From Candidatus Phytoplasma luffae (GTDB lineage: Bacteria; Bacillota_I; Bacilli_A; Acholeplasmatales; Acholeplasmataceae): DNA of 64,000 bases. A program made the position numbers and the translations under genes. The stretch is from contig NZ_CP054393.1 of the NCBI RefSeq assembly GCF_018024475.1, positions 496,001-560,000 of the forward strand. Reading direction: 5' to 3'. Of this stretch, positions 61,612-64,000 are shown in pieces; the first letter of the stretch is position 1, and each line of letters begins with the position of its first letter. Under the pieces are notes generated by a model, which saw only the letters and a list, made by a program, of their open reading frames with translations, was not told the DNA's origin and did no database searches.

Positions 61612-63378
61612 ATGACTTATATAACTTTATATCGCAAATATAGACCCAAACAATTTAAAGATGTAGTTGGGCAAAAAGTCATTATAAAAACTTTAATTAA
61701 CGCTATTAAATATCAAAAATTACATCATTGTTATTTGTTTAGCGGTGATAAAGGTGTAGGAAAAACAACTTTAGCTCAGATTTTTTCAAAAGCTATTAAT
61801 TGTTCTCGTTTTGATGAAAATGGTGATTGTTGTCAAAGGCAAGAAAGCGATTGTTGTTCTATTTGTTACAATATTGAACAAAAAAAAACTTTAGATATTA
61901 TAGAGATCGATGGCGCTTCTTATAGTGGTGTAGACGAAATTAGAGAATTAAAAGAAAAATTAGTTTATAAACCGAATTTATTGAAATATAAAATATATAT
62001 TATTGACGAGATTCACGTTTTGTCTCCGAATGCTTTTAATTCTTTATTAAAAGTTTTGGAAGATCCTCCTTCTGATGTTATTTTTATTTTTATTACTAGT
62101 GAATTTCATAAAATTCCTAAAAATTTTTTTTCTCGCACTCAATATTTTTATTTAAGTAATATTTCTGAAGAAGATATTAGAAAAAAATTAAAATATATTT
62201 CTGAAGAAGAAAATATTGTTATTTCTGATAAATCTTTACAAAAAATTGCTTTTTATGCTAATGGAAGTTTAAGAGAACCTTTGAATTTACTAGATCAAGT
62301 TAATTCTTATAGTAACGGTCAAGTTAATGAAGAAGATATTAATGAGATATTAAAAATAATTCCTGAAGATAAAATAAAAGAACTTTTTAAATTTTTATTT
62401 CAAAAAGATGTTAGCAAATTTATTTCTTTTTTAGAAGGTATTTTGTTTTTTGAATTAAATTTCACAATTTTTTTAAATGATGTAATATATTTTTTGCAAA
62501 AAAAAATGATCAAAAATTCAAAAAAAGATATTCAATGTTTTGATGCTTGGGATAAATTAAATATTCCTCAGAAAGAAAATGTTTTTGAAAAATTATTTGA
62601 ATTGATTGAAAAAGTTAAATTCTCTAAAGATAAACGTAAAACATTAATTATTGGTTTTATTTTTATTTACGAAACCTTGAATAAAGAATGTTCGAATATT
62701 ATCATTAATAATGATGTTTTTAATAAAAAAAATAATAAAGAATTTAATGAAAATTTAAAAAAAGATAGTTTTGATATCAAACACAATGATAATACTTTTA
62801 ATAAAAAAAATAATAAAGAATTTGATATCAAAACTAATCATTTATATAATAAAACAGTAGAAAATAAAAAAAAATTAACTTTTAGAGAAGATTTTTTAAA
62901 TAATATTTTGAATGTTTTGATTTTTAGTAATAATTCTAAAAAAGAATTCATCCAAAAAGGATGGCCGACATTAAAAAAATATCGAATTAATGAATTAGAG
63001 AAAACAGCTAGATTATTATACAATTCTAAATTGCTTTTAGTCAACGATAATAAAGAAGTTCTTTTTTCTTGCAGAGATGATATAGATTATAGAAGATTTT
63101 TAGATGATAACGTTAGAAAAGAAATAAAACAAATTTTAAACACTAAAAAAAAAATAATTAATGAATATTTTGTAGTCTTGGAAGATGATTGGAAAGAATT
63201 TATTGAACCTATTTTTTTAAAATTTTTAGAAACCAAGAACGAAAAAGATTTGGATTTTTCTAATTTTGAAATTGATTTTTATGAAACAAATTCAGTTTTG
63301 AATATAAAACGAAATAAACCTTATGTTGTTAAATTGGCAATAGATTTATTTGGTAAAAAAAAAGTAAAAGTTGTTTAA
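61612..63378 (+). CDS. dnaX: DNA polymerase III tau subunit (clamp loader)
   Basis: 588 residues. The opening YRKYRPKQFKDVVGQ is the DnaX start. Walker A GDKGVGKTT is at about 46-54, a four-cysteine zinc site lies in C-S-R-F...C-C...C-C-S-I-C (about 64-88), Walker B is IIDEIHVLSP and sensor 1 F-I-T-S. The C-terminal half (about 370-588) carries an N/K-rich linker with two copies of TFNKKNNKEF-like sequence and a domain that would contact the polymerase. No frameshift signal for a short gamma form is evident. RBS ACGAAAGAC is weak. Loads the sliding clamp during replication. Confidence 0.94.
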   Translation: MTYITLYRKYRPKQFKDVVGQKVIIKTLINAIKYQKLHHCYLFSGDKGVGKTTLAQIFSKAINCSRFDENGDCCQRQESDCCSICYNIEQKKTLDIIEIDGASYSGVDEIRELKEKLVYKPNLLKYKIYIIDEIHVLSPNAFNSLLKVLEDPPSDVIFIFITSEFHKIPKNFFSRTQYFYLSNISEEDIRKKLKYISEEENIVISDKSLQKIAFYANGSLREPLNLLDQVNSYSNGQVNEEDINEILKIIPEDKIKELFKFLFQKDVSKFISFLEGILFFELNFTIFLNDVIYFLQKKMIKNSKKDIQCFDAWDKLNIPQKENVFEKLFELIEKVKFSKDKRKTLIIGFIFIYETLNKECSNIIINNDVFNKKNNKEFNENLKKDSFDIKHNDNTFNKKNNKEFDIKTNHLYNKTVENKKKLTFREDFLNNILNVLIFSNNSKKEFIQKGWPTLKKYRINELEKTARLLYNSKLLLVNDNKEVLFSCRDDIDYRRFLDDNVRKEIKQILNTKKKIINEYFVVLEDDWKEFIEPIFLKFLETKNEKDLDFSNFEIDFYETNSVLNIKRNKPYVVKLAIDLFGKKKVKVV

Positions 63379-63555
63379 AATTGTTTATTTAGAAAAATAT
63401 TATATATCGATATTTTTAATAAATTGATTTAAATTTAAAAAATATGAAAAAATAGATAAAGATTATTGATAATTATTATCTAATTTTTATTAATATTTAT
63501 GAAAATAAATTAATGTTTTTATAGTAAAAAAGTATTTATTTAAGGAGATTTAGTT

Positions 63556-64000
63556 TTGTTAAATAATAGTAAAGAGATTAATTCTTTAGCTTCTATGGCT
63601 GAACTTTCTTATCAAATTTTACAACAAAATAAACAACCTATGGCGGTAGAACAATTAATTAAAAAAGTTTTCGAATTAAAAAAAATAGATTTTAATAATA
63701 AGGAAAAATTTATTCAGTTATATTTGGATATCGTTTTGAGTGGTTGTTTTGTTTTTGTTGGTGATAATTTATGGGATGTTAAGAAGGATAATTTAAATTT
63801 ATGGGATCAAGAATATTTTGCTAATCCTACATCAGATGAAGAAATTAGTACAAAAGAAGAAGATATAGAAGATATTTTAGATTTTGATGAGTTTGAATCT
63901 AAATCAGATGAAAATAAAGATAACACAAATGAAGATATAAAGGAATTTAAAGAAGAGAAATTAGATTTAAATATAGATGAAGATGAAGATGAATCGGGAA
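63556..64000 (+). CDS. rpoE: RNA polymerase delta subunit, N-terminal part (cut by window edge)
   Basis: 148 residues visible, no stop before the window ends. It starts at a TTG at 63556 with TAAGGAG eight bases ahead. The N-terminal HARE-type winged helix is clear: SMAELSYQILQQNKQPMAVE, L-I-K-K-V-F-E-L-K, then Y-L-D-I-V-L-S-G-C-F-V-F-V-G-D-N-L-W-D. A highly acidic tail (DEEISTKEEDIED and onwards) follows, as in delta of Firmicutes. Delta increases polymerase recycling and selectivity and is found in Gram-positive bacteria. The symbol follows Bacillus use and is unrelated to sigma-E. Confidence 0.9.
   Translation, partial: MLNNSKEINSLASMAELSYQILQQNKQPMAVEQLIKKVFELKKIDFNNKEKFIQLYLDIVLSGCFVFVGDNLWDVKKDNLNLWDQEYFANPTSDEEISTKEEDIEDILDFDEFESKSDENKDNTNEDIKEFKEEKLDLNIDEDEDESG

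Noticed and set aside
61612-63378. Programmed frameshift making a gamma form of DnaX
   Set aside because: A-rich runs exist, as everywhere in this genome, but no slippery site with a following stem-loop was seen.

Overview
The window is AT-rich, low-GC chromosomal DNA from a phytoplasma ('Candidatus Phytoplasma', wall-less Mollicutes living in plant phloem and insects). Three things show this. Both 16S rRNA genes carry the genus signature stretch (34784-34808 and its copy at 43463-43487). UGA is used as a stop (for example at the end of tmk) and tryptophan is UGG, unlike most mollicutes. A complete block has the gene content of a phytoplasma potential mobile unit (PMU): sigma factor, ssb, HU, AAA+ ATPase, tmk, dnaB, dnaG and an IS3-type transposase. 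The species cannot be fixed from the sequence alone.

Left flank (1-6000): the 3' end of an adenylate kinase, a very large coiled-coil AAA+ membrane protein whose FtsH-type protease site seems lost, and a stretch of decayed reading frames. PMU (about 6004-22253): some 20 genes, all on the + strand, bracketed by an exact 19-bp direct repeat. They form a replication and recombination set (SSB, HU-like protein, YqaJ-type exonuclease, thymidylate kinase, DnaB, DnaG, possible PD-(D/E)XK nuclease), a sigma factor, a set of small membrane proteins around a membrane-anchored AAA+ ATPase, an SVM-type secreted effector candidate and a larger secreted protein with a frameshifted start. After the primase lies a nine-unit, 11-bp tandem repeat next to very AT-rich DNA with dyads, which looks like an iteron origin. 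The Tra5 transposase closes the unit.

Right flank of the PMU (22254-27100): an unrecognised 812-residue protein with a HEPN-like R-x4-H motif, then about 2.3 kb of gene decay including a second, broken IS3 transposase.

Core region (27200-64000): housekeeping genes, all on the + strand. They are engB, valS, a type II P-type ATPase, pth, rRNA operon 1 followed by 11 tRNAs in an order close to that of Bacillus subtilis, a secreted hypothetical protein, ppa, smpB, tRNA-Tyr, rRNA operon 2 with tRNA-Ile in its spacer, tRNA-Val, tRNA-Asn, pnp, the RNase P RNA gene, lysS, dnaE, two membrane proteins (one resembling the thiamine ECF component ThiT), a DEAD-box helicase with a DbpA-type RNA-binding end, tldD-tldE, dnaX and the start of rpoE. 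The two rRNA operons are almost identical 5-kb direct repeats that differ mainly because operon 1 has lost its spacer tRNA-Ile.

The most unusual material is in and beside the PMU: the candidate origin, the coupled group of membrane AAA+ and coiled-coil proteins, the effector candidate, the frameshifted secreted protein and the HEPN-like giant protein. All functional assignments rest on motifs read by eye; no database search was run.
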